Origin: Lepraria neglecta
Taxonomy: Eukaryota; Ascomycota; Lecanoromycetes; Lecanorales; Stereocaulaceae
Length of the DNA stretch: 64,000 nucleotides
Direction of reading: 5' to 3'
NCBI GenBank assembly: GCA_033220425.1
Contig: CM065651.1
Span: 1,364,001 to 1,428,000 of the forward strand
Every line of letters starts with the position of its first letter. Positions within the stretch are counted from its first letter, which is position 1. The notes below the pieces were generated by a model. It saw nothing but the letters and a program-made list of their open reading frames with translations, did not search any database and had not been told where the DNA came from. Below are positions 22,214-34,029 of the stretch, one piece after another. The translations under genes were made by a program, and so were the position numbers.

Positions 22214-22668
22214 TAGCCGTTGAGTCAGAAGTCGGATAACGTCGTCGCCGGCGAATGAAGACGATCGACAATGATAGCGACAATGACGCTTGGTCTAAAT
22301 CGAAGACTTGAAAGTAGAATAAGAATGAGGCCAAAAATGCTATTATGTGCTTTGTGAGAAGGATGTGGAAGAATGCTGCGGATTGATAAATAATGAATGT
22401 CCCTTCAATACAATGAGGTAGGCACAATTGATCCTAGTGTCAGTGCCTGAAAGCCGGGAAGCCTCAGATAGAATTCTCAAGGACTAATACTATGAAGCAG
22501 GCACGACTGATTTTAGTGCGAGATCCCTCCCATGAAGCCTCGCAGCTCTGATAGAACTTTCAAGAACCAAATCCATCGTGATCTGACCTAAACGCCATGA
22601 ATGAGCCCGCTGTAGTCAATATCATTATGACATTAGTTGCTCAAATTATTCTTACATCTTCCCTCCCT
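22214..22668. other. Intergenic region
   Basis: Contains the presumed promoter of the 2EXR-like gene (minus) and the 3' flank of the sialidase-like gene. Two near-repeats of about 45 bp occur at roughly 22416-22460 and 22496-22545 (GTAGGCACAATTGATCCTAGTG and GCAGGCACGACTGATTTTAGTG, with similar spacing to AAGCCTC). No coding region. Confidence 0.4.
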
Positions 22669-23769
22669 TCAAGATAGCGTGATATGCTGCGCTTTCGCGC
22701 CACCGTTATCAAACATCATCAAGAAATTGGTCCCATCAATATCGTACAAGCCAGGCCACACACTCGTGACCGGCCCAACAGTAATCTTATTTCCCCATGT
22801 AGCGCCTCCATTCCCACTCGTAATCAACTTCGCTGTCGTACTGGTCGGGTAGCTTGACGACGGCGCACTCGGACCCATGTCTTCGTTGGTCTGGAAGCTC
22901 ACTGCCAGCGTACCACCAACGTTGATGATCTGCGGTGCACCGGCGCTTGTGTTCGGGCTAATAGGTGTGTAGATGGTCTCGCGGTTTCCCCAGGTCTGGC
23001 CATTATCGGTTGAGGTGATTGACACGATGGAAAAGAAGCCGTTGGTCTCGCTTTCGAAGACAGCCATGACTGTGCTCCCGCTGATGGTGGCGACTCCGGT
23101 CATGCCGTCTCGAGACGTGATGCCGGCTCCTGAGATTGTCTGCGCGCTAGTCCAAGTTGCGCCGTTATCCGTCGAGAATCTTTGAAGCGTATCTTGATCC
23201 TGAGCAGAGTTTTCGCGCGAGTAGTAGAGCTGTAGCGTGCTGTATTGAGTGTCATACCGGAGAAAGGGCTCCCAGTTGCCATTGACGGAGCCTGGGTCCG
23301 ACGCTGGCTGACTGAGATATGCCCAGGTCTTGCCCATATCATCAGAGTAGCAAATCGTGATCCGGAAGAAGGTGTAAGCCCCTGTACTTGGATCCTTCGA
23401 GTGGTTTCTGAAAGCACAAAGGACTCGACCGGAGGGTAGTTGGAGGACGTATGGATTATCGATGTCGTTTGCGTTTGACGGGCCTGAGTCCACCGTACCC
23501 CATGCTTGCCACGAGGCTCCGCCATTTGTGCTTCGGACAGTTGTGATGATGTTGTTGCCGCTGCTGAAGGCGGTGTAGACGCCGAGGATACTCCCATCAG
23601 AGAGGCGATTAGCTCTGGGGTATGTACCGGAGCCGAAGACGACGCCACCGCCTGAGAGCTTTGGTGTGACTGCGCTTCTTTTCACTGCAGCTGCCTCGAT
23701 TGGAGCTGCTGAACATATTGAGAAGAGAAAGAGGAGGAGCCCAAGGAATAGAGTCGGTGAATGATACAT
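22669..23769 (-). CDS. Secreted sialidase/KDNase-like glycosidase (BNR repeats, GH33-like)
   Basis: Single-exon gene of 366 residues. A signal peptide is clear (LFLGLLLFLFSICSAAPIEA, cleavage near residue 21). The body is a six-bladed-propeller sialidase-like fold with Asp-box (BNR) repeats spaced through it: STNGGASW, SDDMGKTW, STDNGATW, STDNGQTW and SGNGGATW. An arginine cluster typical of the family active site is plausible at YPRANR, AFRNH and YYSREN. Fungal relatives include secreted sialidases acting on Kdn (2-keto-3-deoxynononic acid) and many uncharacterised BNR proteins, so substrate is not certain. The ATG at 23769 is the natural start before the signal peptide. No intron is needed. 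Confidence 0.82.
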   Translation of the reverse strand: MYHSPTLFLGLLLFLFSICSAAPIEAAAVKRSAVTPKLSGGGVVFGSGTYPRANRLSDGSILGVYTAFSSGNNIITTVRSTNGGASWQAWGTVDSGPSNANDIDNPYVLQLPSGRVLCAFRNHSKDPSTGAYTFFRITICYSDDMGKTWAYLSQPASDPGSVNGNWEPFLRYDTQYSTLQLYYSRENSAQDQDTLQRFSTDNGATWTSAQTISGAGITSRDGMTGVATISGSTVMAVFESETNGFFSIVSITSTDNGQTWGNRETIYTPISPNTSAGAPQIINVGGTLAVSFQTNEDMGPSAPSSSYPTSTTAKLITSGNGGATWGNKITVGPVTSVWPGLYDIDGTNFLMMFDNGGAKAQHITLS

Positions 23770-24643
23770 TATTCTGACTCTAATATGTTCTTCTAAGAAA
23801 GAGTGTGGTCTGGAAAGATATCTGGGGAGAAAGAGCGTGGGGTTTCAAAAAGAGCGAAGTAATGAACGTAGTTAAAGAACGTGATGTGAGGGGTCGACTC
23901 TCACGTCAAGGCTACCTAGAATCATGGTCAGCATGTGGACATTTTCGTGCATTAGATTTCGTATTGACCTACAAGGAACGGAGAAGTGCTGCATCCAGCT
24001 ACTGCGACATCCCTGGAAAAGAACCTCAAGGGAATTGGAATCAACTTATCTCCATTTCCAACTCGGGAAACGGCCCAGATCTGGCCCCTCCAATCTCGTA
24101 TATACGAGCCATATGTACTATTGAAAGTGGAAGACCTTGCGTCTTTGACAGCCCGTAGGAGCCAGAGGGTCCAGGTGGTTAAGACAGGTGTTTTGTTCGA
24201 GGCCGTAGCCACGGCCGAGGAGATTTCAAGGGCCAACGGATTTTGTAGAACGGGATTTACGGAAGACTTGCTGGGACCTAGATCCTTTTGGAGCATGCAG
24301 GCTATATTGGGGGGCGCGGGGAAAGGTGGTGGATTTCCTATCTGAGCCGTCTAGGAGTCTGTGTACAAGCGCAGTCGCGCTCCAAAGGGATCACCGCGTT
24401 TCCACCAGCCACTACATTTCTTTAGGGCCCCTTGACGGGAGATTATTACATTGGACGTGCTTCTAATGTTTGCTTTTGAATCGATTACTTGCATACAGAA
24501 AAGGGGTATGTATGTAAATTGACAGCCTTTCTAAGACTAATGCTTTTTATACTTCTATGCAAGATCCAGTCGCAGAAAGTTCCCCACTCCTGTGTCCACT
24601 GATCCTCCGCCTTAATTTACATACAATCACATGCTATCCCCCA
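23770..24643. other. Intergenic region
   Basis: Promoter side of the sialidase-like gene and 3' flank of CSE1. Several short open frames, none convincing. Confidence 0.4.
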
Positions 24644-27600
24644 CTACTGCATGTATGCTGCGAAGACCGGAGCGGCCTCTGGCGATAGTCGTTCCCCTGC
24701 AAAGCCCGTGATCTTTCCATTTTGCCTTCGGTCAGCAGCTTTCAAGTAGTCGCTCACCCACTTCTTTACGTCTGTAATTTCAGGCCATTGGTCTCTGGTA
24801 GGCCTCTTGATGGTGGTGAGTTGCGTGAAGCCGACACCAAAGCTCATATCATCAGGATCTTGTTCCGCTATCGTGTCGTCCGCGGCAGCAAGTATGGGTG
24901 GATTTTCCAGAAGCTTGAGCAAAGCCTCGCACGTGTATGCCCAGCCCTTCTTGTACTTCTCTGCGAACGCAGCCGAGTCAGTAAGCGTTTTGGTCAGCGA
25001 TATGACGGCGGTCTTTCGATCCAGTGGTCGCAGAAGCTTCTGTGTGTCAGGAAGGATGATGTTAAGGTAAAGAGGAACGAAGACACTATGGCAACTCAGT
25101 CAGCGTCATGTCGGAGCTGAGAAAGTTCGTCAGGGTAGGAAACTGTCATACCCCGATTGCACCTGCTCCGCGATGCTGATAAAAAAGTCTGCGCCAAGTT
25201 CTTTGTCATCTCTGGCAGAAACAAAATGGTAGAATCGGACGAATCTCAAAGCAAAAGTTTCTGTCTTTGAGCTTTGTAGCCGGGTGAGAAGTGTCTGTAA
25301 TGTGTTCACGTAATAGTTCTGAAGTGATGACCTGGGTGCACGGTCAGTTGAGTTTCTGAGCCAACGGCGATGGTGAGACTTCTTACGGGGGGAAATTGGC
25401 GACAATGCACTCTAGTAGCTCCATTCCGTAGATCTCGTTGGTCTTCGTAGATACCAGGTGGTGGAATATACCCAAAATGGCTTCTATTTGGTTGCTTTGC
25501 GCAATGTAAGATGCACCTCGAGAAATGATGGATGATAGAAGGCGGACAAGGGCTGGCACGTTGCCTTTCGAAGTCCATAATTCAGGATTTAGGATGGGTG
25601 CTATCAGGGATTGATAGTATTCGGAGAGTGTTCCGGATGGGTTGGCTTCTAGAAGTGCAGCAAAGAGCTGGAAAACGTAGGGCACGAACTCTGCTTAGAA
25701 TTAGACCACTGAGCTCAATGATGATGATGTCAACGTCGCTTACCTTGTGTCTCACTCAGTAGAACACCTGCGAACGATGCATAAAGGCCGGTCTCAAGTT
25801 TGTCGGGTTGCGAGGGTGCTGCGAATCTGGTCGAAGTGTCAGTTACATTACCATGAAATTGTTGAAAAATTGTCAAGCTTACCGAATAAGAGCCCCAACA
25901 GCTTCGAAGAGATAGTAGCAAAATCTTGGATTGCTTGGATTTTGACAGCTTATCTGGATGATCTTCTGGAAGTGAGCGATCGTTGTATCCACGACAGGGA
26001 GAACCCCTTCCCTGATGACGATGAGGACTCGCATAATGCAGCGCATCAAAAATTCGTTCTCCTGCAATTTCGCAGGCTCGGTCTCCTTCTCTATCAAATT
26101 GAACAAATGCTGTAACAACTGAGCCGAAAGGCCTTCGACGCTTGTTCGATTGATCACCGGTTGTTTTGTGCTAGTCGTGAGGGCCATAGTACGCTCCAGA
26201 GCAATAGCGGCATACGTGTATACAACGTAATTTGAGGAGCCCAGATGTTTCACCAGGAGTGGGAATGCGTCCTGCCACTGCGTTGCTGTGATCTGGCTTC
26301 GGAATATGTACAGATATTTGATGGCATCAACCTGGAGGACGGGCTCCGCGCCGGCGTCTGACATTAAGTCATTCGCAATACGTTTCTGGAAGAAATCGAT
26401 GACATTGGCGAAGTCATTGGTGTTTGTAACGCCTTGGCTCGTTGTAATAGTGCCCTTAGCAGCGATCGAGGAGTAGAGATAAATAGCTGTGTCCTTTGAC
26501 TTCCAATTAGCTGAAGGATCCATGGAATAGTCTGTCATGTAGTGGTCTACGTATCGAAGTACGACCGTCGAAACCAAGCTTTCGAATTTTGTCATCAATT
26601 GTTGAAGGAAGTCTGTGGCAGCTCTTCGCCTGGTGTCATTGTCAGAACCTTCGAGATCTCTCCGGATGAATTCAATGGGCTCGTCTTCGAAAAGTTCCAT
26701 GTCAGAATCTCGCAATGTCATGTTTGGTAGAATGACTCGCTCCACGACCTGGTTCAAGGTGGACTCCTCGCTGAATGTTTGTGCGTGTTCGGCAATGCTT
26801 GTAATAGCGGTCAAGAATTGGAGGGCTTTGCTGACCAGGGCATCGAATTTTGTTTCCGGCCCCACCGTGGTAAGGAGATTCCAGGAGCTTCCAATGAATC
26901 GCCCAACATGCCCACCAAACGCGTCCTCATACTTCTTCACCCACAACTCGAGGACCTCGAAAATGCCTGCCTTGACATGCTCCAAAGGCCCTGCTTCGCT
27001 ATCATCATCGGTCTCCAACAGCTTGTTATCGTACGTGAAGTACTTGTGAAGCAGCGTCGTCACCGCAGGGAGGTTGTCTTCGAAGACGGGTGGCAGGTCC
27101 TGGACAGATAGATCGTAGAACAGCTTGACAATCAGATTCAAGGTTGCGAACAGCTGTAACAGTGACACTTTATCTGTCTGACTCTGGTCGATCAAGCGGT
27201 CGGTGCTCTGTGATTGCAAGCATCAGTCTTTTCCTCTGACGCTCATAACCTAGCTAGATCGAGGCCTACCTCAAACAACGCCAAGAATGGCGTGCCAAAC
27301 TTGCTCAAGACGTGGTTTATCTCCGTAAACAAAGGGTCGGATCGGTATAAGGGCCGCCATCTCTTGAAAATTGAATGGGCAACTTGTAGTACTCCGTTGT
27401 TGGTCCTGGGGTTGTCAGGCGTGAGACGAGACACCAGATCCTGGACACTCATCAGCTCTATCTTGATGTATCTTCTATGCACCGATAACATACATCGACA
27501 AGTGTATCCCATCTCTCCCAGAAGTCACTGTCCGCTATCACGCCGATCGCATCACCCAGCTGGTATTGGATGTTTGAGGGTACGGAGATCATGAGCCCAA

Positions 27601-27985
27601 TGAGCTCTTGCTTGATAGCGATGACTTCGTTCTGCGGAAGTCGGTGGTTGCCATCTTCGTCCTGATCCTTGTCAGCGGGACAGAGTCTCAATACATGGTC
27701 TCAGAGTATATACCCACCGTCCAATTCCTCTTGATGTGATTCTTGAAGTATAGTGCACTAGCTAGTCGAGCGGTACCACTGTATGAATCTGATGCTACTA
27801 TGTGAAGTAGCGATAGCGAGAAGTTGGGCTTCTTCTCCTCTTTTAAGATAGCAAGCTCCGCTGTATACAAGAGTTAGATCAACACTAGACTACCTTGAGA
27901 AGATGGGTAGCAGACCTTGCTTATTTTGGGTAGGATCTAAGCTTGCCTCCAAGACTTTTGCAAGTCCCTGGAGGTCTACAGCCAT
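24644..27985 (-). CDS. CSE1: Exportin-2 / importin-alpha re-exporter
   Basis: Carries importin-alpha out of the nucleus with Ran-GTP. Nine exons on the minus strand: 27985-27916, 27860-27718, 27661-27494, 27440-27270, 27207-25883, 25826-25744, 25690-25387, 25331-25152 and 25085-24644. They sum to 961 residues, essentially the length of yeast Cse1. Introns are 53-66 nt, all GT-AG. The N-terminus MAVDLQGLAKVLEASLDPTQ and SGTARLASALYFKNHIKRNW are the importin-beta N-terminal region. The Cse1 core is clear in the long exon (VEEVILPN-like VERVILPNMTLRDSDMELFE and EDEPIEFIRRDLEGSD). The C-terminal HEAT repeats end at PVFAAYMQ. The gene is divergent from TSC2, sharing about 0.8 kb of upstream sequence. 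Confidence 0.95.
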
Positions 27986-28792
27986 TGTCTGACAGATTTA
28001 GATGTCAGGGTGTGGTCTTAAGAGCTTGTTTACTTTAGCAAACGAACCTTCTTAAAGCTGAATTGCGCCTTGATTTGTCACGCCGGCCGTGGAAAAGTTA
28101 AACGCAATAGGCGCCGGGACGCCCCTGTAGTGGCTCTTGGCTGATATAAGTTGCTTCGGAAATCAATATTATACTCTTCAGAATATACAAATATATTCAT
28201 GGTCACATACAGAGAAGAGTTCGTTACAAGTCCAAATTGAATGGTGTGAAGAAAGGTTAGTCGAGTGACGCAGGCCTGTTTGGGCATGAGACGGACTACT
28301 GGGGCTGTGGTGGAGGAGGGTTAGGCTTCTGGGGCTGCCTCAAGGTGTTATTAAGGTGCTGATGAACTTCTTAGATGAATGAAGTTCTCCTGTTGTGAGA
28401 ACATAATCCCTGGAATTGTGCGGTAGGTCACTATGTCTCTGAGTTCCGTTTTCCTTGGCGCTAGTAAGATCATCAAACCAAGTCCGCGAACCTCGCTTGC
28501 TTTGAGATCGGCCCTTTATCCACTACCACGTCTGCAAGTTTTGCATCCCAATCTCTTTCCCTCTTCAACCTCTACCAGCAGGCTGCTTTTTCGCATTTCA
28601 CCCAAATTGCTAAAACCATGTTGAAGCGTGTCCTTCCTCGGCGCCTTCGTCGCCCCTTCTGGGGCCGAAGCTCACAGCCCACTTCCATGCAACCAGACCG
28701 ACGCAACGCAGCCGAAGATGACTCTTCGAAGCTGCTAGGAGGAAGAGGAAGCCCAGGCTCGACCCGACGGTCACAAGATCGTTCGAAAAGGT
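27986..28792. promoter_or_regulatory. Shared upstream region of CSE1 and TSC2
   Basis: Divergent promoter region. An ATG-led open frame at 28433-28624 (MSLSSVFLGASK) is in the same phase as TSC2 but separated by two stops. It could be a 5' exon of TSC2, a uORF, or chance. An acceptor-like CTGCTAG at about 28740, just after the second stop, would open a frame into TSC2 (EEEEAQARPDGHKIVRKG). Confidence 0.4.
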
Positions 28793-31700
28793 ATGACGAG
28801 TGTCAAAACGCCACTAAGCATTGCTTACTTAGACGATAGAAGCAGTAGCCTTGTCGACCCTGACGAAATCTTCAAGATCAGGATTGTCCGCGAACTGGGT
28901 CCTGCTCTCTCTTTGGATCAAAGGATTGCTGCTGCGCATGACATATGCAAAGACATCCACTCTTACTCCGCCGACATCATCGCCGCGATATGGAGCGTGA
29001 TAGAGGATTGGACTTCGGAAGACGCACCGCTAAAGGCTCGTGAAGCCGCACATGTTCTTCTGAAAACACTATACGATTTGATCGTCACATCGTTTTCTCC
29101 GTCTAAAGCAAGTCTCCAAATATCAGCTTTGGCGGACCTCACGAGGAGCGGACAATATCTCGAACCCTTCGAAACAGAGCTGGTAATATTCCTGACGTCA
29201 TCGCTTGAGAGTCTATACACGGCGGCCGCAGACGCACGTGAACGCCAACATGGAGAGAACAAAAGCAAGAATGCTTCCAACAAAGACAGCTCGAGTACAG
29301 ACAATCTGTCGAGCAGAACGTCAGGCCTCCCTAAAGACATGCTTGGAGAAGTAAAGAGTCTGAGAGACACGTTCTACCTGATCGACGACATCATTACTCA
29401 TAACTGGGACGCATTCCAAGATGCACAGCTAGAAAATATGATCGAAAGTATTACTTCAATTGCCCGGAGAACAACCGCGAAGAAAGACTTACATGGCGTG
29501 GTCAAAGTCTTGCGGGCTATTGCAACTCGCGCAAAGATTCCCTCGAATACTCTGGTGCCTTGTATTCGTGTCCTCTGCACTATCTACGGTGTACCAAGAA
29601 TTAGCTTCGAGGACGAGCTCTGGATTTGTCTCAAAGCTTTGTTGCGATCCGATCTGCCACGACCTGAAGCTCAGAGAACCACAATGAACACGCTACTGGG
29701 GAGCCTGACTCGTGTTCCCACAGAGACTGAGGCAAATCAGGTGGTCCCAATGATCCGTGGAACTCTGTTCGCAGTCGGACGCATTGCTGAAGATTCTGAC
29801 GTTGCTGGGCTGCTCATCAAGCAAATGGAACCTCTTGCACTCGGTTTAGGCCATCTGCATATAACGCAGCCACAACTGAAGGACGAGGTCTTGCTCGCAG
29901 CCAAATCCCTATTATCCATCTTTGATTCCCTCGCCGAATTCTCTACTATTTGTAGCCCTGACTTCGGAAATTACACCTTCGATGCCTTTGTTGCGGACAT
30001 TGAAACAGCATCACAGCTGTCGCCTCTAAATCTTGTGGAAGGATCTGCTGAAATGCCCGAGCAAGCGGTGGACTGTCTCATCAAAATGTTTCTGAGATGT
30101 CTACCGGACTCCGCGTCCAAAACGTCACATTTGTATGAGGTCCTCCTGGCTGCAGCGGTGCCTTCGAATCCTATAAATATTCGACTCAAAGTTACGAAAC
30201 TCCTCTCACGCTTACGATGTGACTCAAGAGGGGCCCTTGAGATCATAAAGTTGCCGGATAGCCAGAGTCTAGCAGGCGATCTCTGTCGAACAGAAGCCAC
30301 AGCATCTACGACGAGATCCGATGAAGCATCCTCAACAAGGACTTCAATGTATGACCGACCCCAGTCAATCAGAAAAAGTCGATCTAGTGCAATTGATATG
30401 ACGAAGGTCGTGCGGTCACGATCAGCCACTAGATCATCTAATCTGAGGGAAGAGTACTCACGTGCAACGCCTCCACTGTGGATGTACGGTGGTGGAAAGA
30501 AAGGCCTCCCCGAAGATCCACCTGGAGGACCAAGCCAAGTCGTCTATTCCGATATTCCAAGCCCGACCGACCCTTTCGTCCTCGATATCAGCTCTTGGCT
30601 AGATGTCGTGATTCAGGTGCTAGACAATGACAGCGATTGGGAGATCTACAGCTACATTCTGGTGCATTTGCCATCTCAACTGACCAATCGTACGCTATGC
30701 GCGCGGCATGTCCGACAGCTACAGACCTTACACAACCTAGTGGTCGATCAGCTCGAGAAAGGCTCATTCCACAAGCCACCTCGACACACGGGCATGAAGA
30801 TGGGAGACATTGCCCTTTGCTTGTATCATATCCTCACAATGCTAGTACCCTATCATGAACAATTTGGCAGGCGCGAATTGGACAATGCTGTGCGGACATT
30901 TCTGGCAGGGATTAGCAAGTATGACCGAGCTGGAAAGTGCTGTATTGACGCACTAGCCCTGTGCTGTCATGAGATTCCTTCTGTTGTTGACAGGCACATC
31001 TTTAACATCATCCAGAAGATGTCTCAGAAGATAACACAATCACTGGCTGTCGATATTCTCGAGTTCTTAGCTGGTCTTGCCAGATTACCAGAGGCCTGCT
31101 CGAGTGCCACCACGAAGTTGCCAGAAGGCCATTCAAGCGAAGGCGGAGAGGATGAAACGTTCTTCAAAAAGGTATTTGGCATATGCATTAGCTACATACA
31201 ATCGACAAGGGAACAGCGCCAGAAATCTGCCGATGAGAGCCAAGGGCAATCCGGCGGCCGTTCCAATCGTCAGAGCGCCACCTCAGGAGAGATAGCGACC
31301 TCGATAGAATATCATAAAGCTACTGATGTCCGTGTCGACCTCTCGGAATACATCTATATACTAGCCTATCATGTCATCATCTTCTGGTTCTTGGCGATCG
31401 ACATTAATCGACGAGCCCAGCATGTCGGTTGGATAGCGAAGGAGCTCGCTTGGAAAGACAGCTTCGGCAACGAGGTGTTAGAAGAGCAAAGCCAGGTGAT
31501 CCTGGACATGATGCATCGAACAGCATACTCAAATCTCGGCGAGACGGAACCCGGTCGGGCCTTCGCTGAACCAAAGGAAACCCCGATAAAGAAAACGTGG
31601 CTAGTAGGTATGAGCATTATCACGGTGGAAGTTCTTCCAAGTTTGGATATCGGACAATTTACCAAGAGGCAAGCATCAGGCACAACACATGCCCTCTACC

Positions 31701-32785
31701 ATCATAATACATCTCGGCTGCCTGATCACCATGTTCCAGATCACAATAACGCATCTGGTTTGTTCGCCGCGGAACAAGTAGATGTCTATCCAAATCACAT
31801 GTTCCTGCAGCTATGTTCCACAATTGCACCAATACCTATTCCATTGCAACCCGTGGTGCTCCCGGACGACGACTTTACCAAGCGAGCTCTAAGCAGTTTC
31901 GATCGCACAGACACCGTTGATGGCCACAAAGCAGGTGTAATATACATTGGCGATGGGCAGTCGGAAGAGAGTAAGATCCTCGCAAACACTTGCGGGACGG
32001 AAGATTACGAGGAATTCCTTTCTGGACTCGGGACTGCTGTTCAACTGCAAGGTGCTAAGTTCAATACTCAAGGCCTCGATAGAGTATCCAATATTGATGG
32101 CACTCAAACCTATGCCTGGCGAGATCGAGTTACAGAAATCGTCTTCCATGTCGCTACGATGATGCCGACAGACCTTGAAAATGATCCTCACAGCAACAAC
32201 AAGAAGAGGCACGTCGGCAACGATAGGGTGAAGATCATCTACAACAACTCGGGCAAAGCATTCAACTTCGACACTTTTCCTTCGGACTTCAATAACGTCA
32301 ACATCGTGATCTCCCCGGAGGCACATACAGATGGAGAACGCACAACCGAACGACGCAAGTCTCACGATGCAGTGAAGGCAGAGGCTTCGGTAGTAGATCA
32401 ATCTAGATTCTACAAAGTCCAAACTCTATGCTCGCCAGACTTCCCAAAGCTTTCCCTTGCAGCCACCCCGAAGGTAGTGTCAACCAGTGCGTTACCCGCG
32501 TTCGTCCGTCAAATCGCCTTGAACGCCTCCGTGTTCGCCCACGTCTGGTCAGAGACACTGGGCCAAGCGAAATACATTTCTAGCTGGCGCTCTAGACTAC
32601 AACAGATCAATCGGTTGAGGGAGAGGTATAGTAACTCACAAACCTCTGCGAACGTATCATATCCGATGCCCACGAATGCACCCGCATATGTTGAGGGCAA
32701 CGAATGGCTGGGCACCGTAGCGATGGGAGGAATGACAGAAAGGGATCAATTGTTGATGGGGCTTGACTTTACACGATGGACATGA
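28793..32785 (+). CDS. TSC2: Tuberin-like Rheb GTPase-activating protein
   Basis: GTPase-activating subunit that turns off Rheb and so restrains TORC1. The frame from the ATG at 28793 is open for 1330 codons without introns, close to S. pombe Tsc2 (1339). The N-terminal two thirds is alpha-helical and matches the tuberin helical region (RIAAAHDICKDIHSYSADII, VLRAIATRAKIPSNTLVPCI). The C-terminus is a Rap/Ran-GAP domain (about residues 1070-1260) with AWRDRVTEIVFHVATMMPT and HVGNDRVKIIYNNSG; the Asn at about residue 1143 is the catalytic Asn-thumb position. YFSSWRSRLQQINR-like helices (KYISSWRSRLQQINRLRERY) close the protein. The true start is uncertain: an open frame continues upstream to an acceptor-like TAG near 28740, and spliced 5' exons are possible. 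Confidence 0.9.
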   Translation: MTSVKTPLSIAYLDDRSSSLVDPDEIFKIRIVRELGPALSLDQRIAAAHDICKDIHSYSADIIAAIWSVIEDWTSEDAPLKAREAAHVLLKTLYDLIVTSFSPSKASLQISALADLTRSGQYLEPFETELVIFLTSSLESLYTAAADARERQHGENKSKNASNKDSSSTDNLSSRTSGLPKDMLGEVKSLRDTFYLIDDIITHNWDAFQDAQLENMIESITSIARRTTAKKDLHGVVKVLRAIATRAKIPSNTLVPCIRVLCTIYGVPRISFEDELWICLKALLRSDLPRPEAQRTTMNTLLGSLTRVPTETEANQVVPMIRGTLFAVGRIAEDSDVAGLLIKQMEPLALGLGHLHITQPQLKDEVLLAAKSLLSIFDSLAEFSTICSPDFGNYTFDAFVADIETASQLSPLNLVEGSAEMPEQAVDCLIKMFLRCLPDSASKTSHLYEVLLAAAVPSNPINIRLKVTKLLSRLRCDSRGALEIIKLPDSQSLAGDLCRTEATASTTRSDEASSTRTSMYDRPQSIRKSRSSAIDMTKVVRSRSATRSSNLREEYSRATPPLWMYGGGKKGLPEDPPGGPSQVVYSDIPSPTDPFVLDISSWLDVVIQVLDNDSDWEIYSYILVHLPSQLTNRTLCARHVRQLQTLHNLVVDQLEKGSFHKPPRHTGMKMGDIALCLYHILTMLVPYHEQFGRRELDNAVRTFLAGISKYDRAGKCCIDALALCCHEIPSVVDRHIFNIIQKMSQKITQSLAVDILEFLAGLARLPEACSSATTKLPEGHSSEGGEDETFFKKVFGICISYIQSTREQRQKSADESQGQSGGRSNRQSATSGEIATSIEYHKATDVRVDLSEYIYILAYHVIIFWFLAIDINRRAQHVGWIAKELAWKDSFGNEVLEEQSQVILDMMHRTAYSNLGETEPGRAFAEPKETPIKKTWLVGMSIITVEVLPSLDIGQFTKRQASGTTHALYHHNTSRLPDHHVPDHNNASGLFAAEQVDVYPNHMFLQLCSTIAPIPIPLQPVVLPDDDFTKRALSSFDRTDTVDGHKAGVIYIGDGQSEESKILANTCGTEDYEEFLSGLGTAVQLQGAKFNTQGLDRVSNIDGTQTYAWRDRVTEIVFHVATMMPTDLENDPHSNNKKRHVGNDRVKIIYNNSGKAFNFDTFPSDFNNVNIVISPEAHTDGERTTERRKSHDAVKAEASVVDQSRFYKVQTLCSPDFPKLSLAATPKVVSTSALPAFVRQIALNASVFAHVWSETLGQAKYISSWRSRLQQINRLRERYSNSQTSANVSYPMPTNAPAYVEGNEWLGTVAMGGMTERDQLLMGLDFTRWT

Positions 32786-33027
32786 AAGCGCACATCAGAG
32801 CGAGCCCAAGGGCGACTGAAAGTACATATGGAGTTCGGAAGGAGAACCGGTAAAACAGCACGGTTCGAGGAGGAGGCGTATGGCGGGGAAAAGCATGGCG
32901 CCCAAGAATTTGTTTTCATCTCATTCCATTTCCAACTCTACCTTTAGGTGTATCATAAGTGAGCGCTGTACATACATACGCTAGCGCAAGGATGGGCAAA
33001 AGAGACACTAGAGCGACCAAATGACCC
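32786..33027. other. 3' flank of TSC2
   Basis: No gene. TSC2 3' UTR and the left edge of an accessory patch. Confidence 0.4.
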
Positions 33028-33313
33028 GATGGAAAGAAGTTCCGCGAGATAGACTCCGCGCTTCAGTACTACTTCGACAGTATCAAACCTTCCACCAGGT
33101 CTTCAATCATCTGTGGTCGAGTTGGCGATGTTGACGATCCTGACCATGCATACATCTACGAAAATATAAAGTAATATGAAGTCACAATGCCGAAGGTTTT
33201 TGCTGTGATGATGGATGAGGATGATCTAGAGAGGTGGGGAGAGGTTCAACCTGTTTGGAGAGGATATGTTGCCGGTTAGTTATTATGTGAGGGAAGAGTC
33301 ATGCGGGTTCTGA
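33028..33313 (+). pseudogene. Relic of the dispersed RVFAV-module gene, copy 4
   Basis: The frame from 33028 reads FREIDSALQYYFDSIKPSTR, SSIICGRVGDVDDPD, a TAA at 33172, then VTMPKVFAVMMDEDDLERWG and EVQPVWRG. A further shift leads to MLPVSYYVREESCGF and a stop at 33311. Segment order and spacing match the N-terminal module of the protease-fusion gene at 34030-35784 (YKTFRDCFGSIKS, YGRVDV, HPRVFAVINPEDRLTRWTEI) and copies at 37280 and 49560. It has at least one stop and one frame change. The ending YYVREESCGF is shared with copy 2 (YYLAEECCRF), so these copies once ended there, without a protease domain. Confidence 0.6.
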
Positions 33314-34029
33314 TGGAAATGGAACGGCTTGAAGCACAGGGGAAGCGATGGTGTGGTGTCTAGCGTGCACAATTGAACAATCAGGCGTATTTACAGCCTT
33401 TCCCCACCCTGATATTCGCCGGATTTACCCCATACTTTCTTCCGTGCTCTGCTCATGCCCCCGAGTCTTAGCTTAATATCCACTTCTATACGAGCAGTAC
33501 TGGCTTATTCCAGGCTTCATTTGACACCGACTATACTGACTTTAAGGCCTGGACGAGCTGGTGTTGACATGCTGCCAGCTCCTTTGAGACTCAGATCATC
33601 TTTCGAGGCAGATTAAGCACGACCCGAGCAGTCACTAACAATTTTGAGGGGACTCCTGCCACTCTATTCGGAAGAACACGGCGCTTATTTGCATGAAGTG
33701 GGTTGTACTTTAGCTGCAAACGTGCCTTAGAGTGCATTAGTCTGGTCAAAGTCTATGATTGATAGGCAGATCTAGAGGGCCGATAGCCATTTGCGTTTGG
33801 TTCCTGAGCTACGAATGATAATCAAACGGTGAATGGTGAGCTTCTGGTGAGCTACCCAGGCCGGTATTTGAGCTCATCTGATAATCTGTAGAACCGTTTT
33901 TGCTATGATCAACCATCAGAAAGTAATAAAGTTGAGACTATGTCGATACCTAGACTAGTAAACACCTCTCCGCGCCAGGTGTCAAGACAAACGATCGCGA
34001 TTAATCACTTCGAGGAACCTTAGGATCTT
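33314..34029. other. Intergenic region
   Basis: About 0.7 kb between two units of the accessory patch. No gene supported. Confidence 0.4.
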
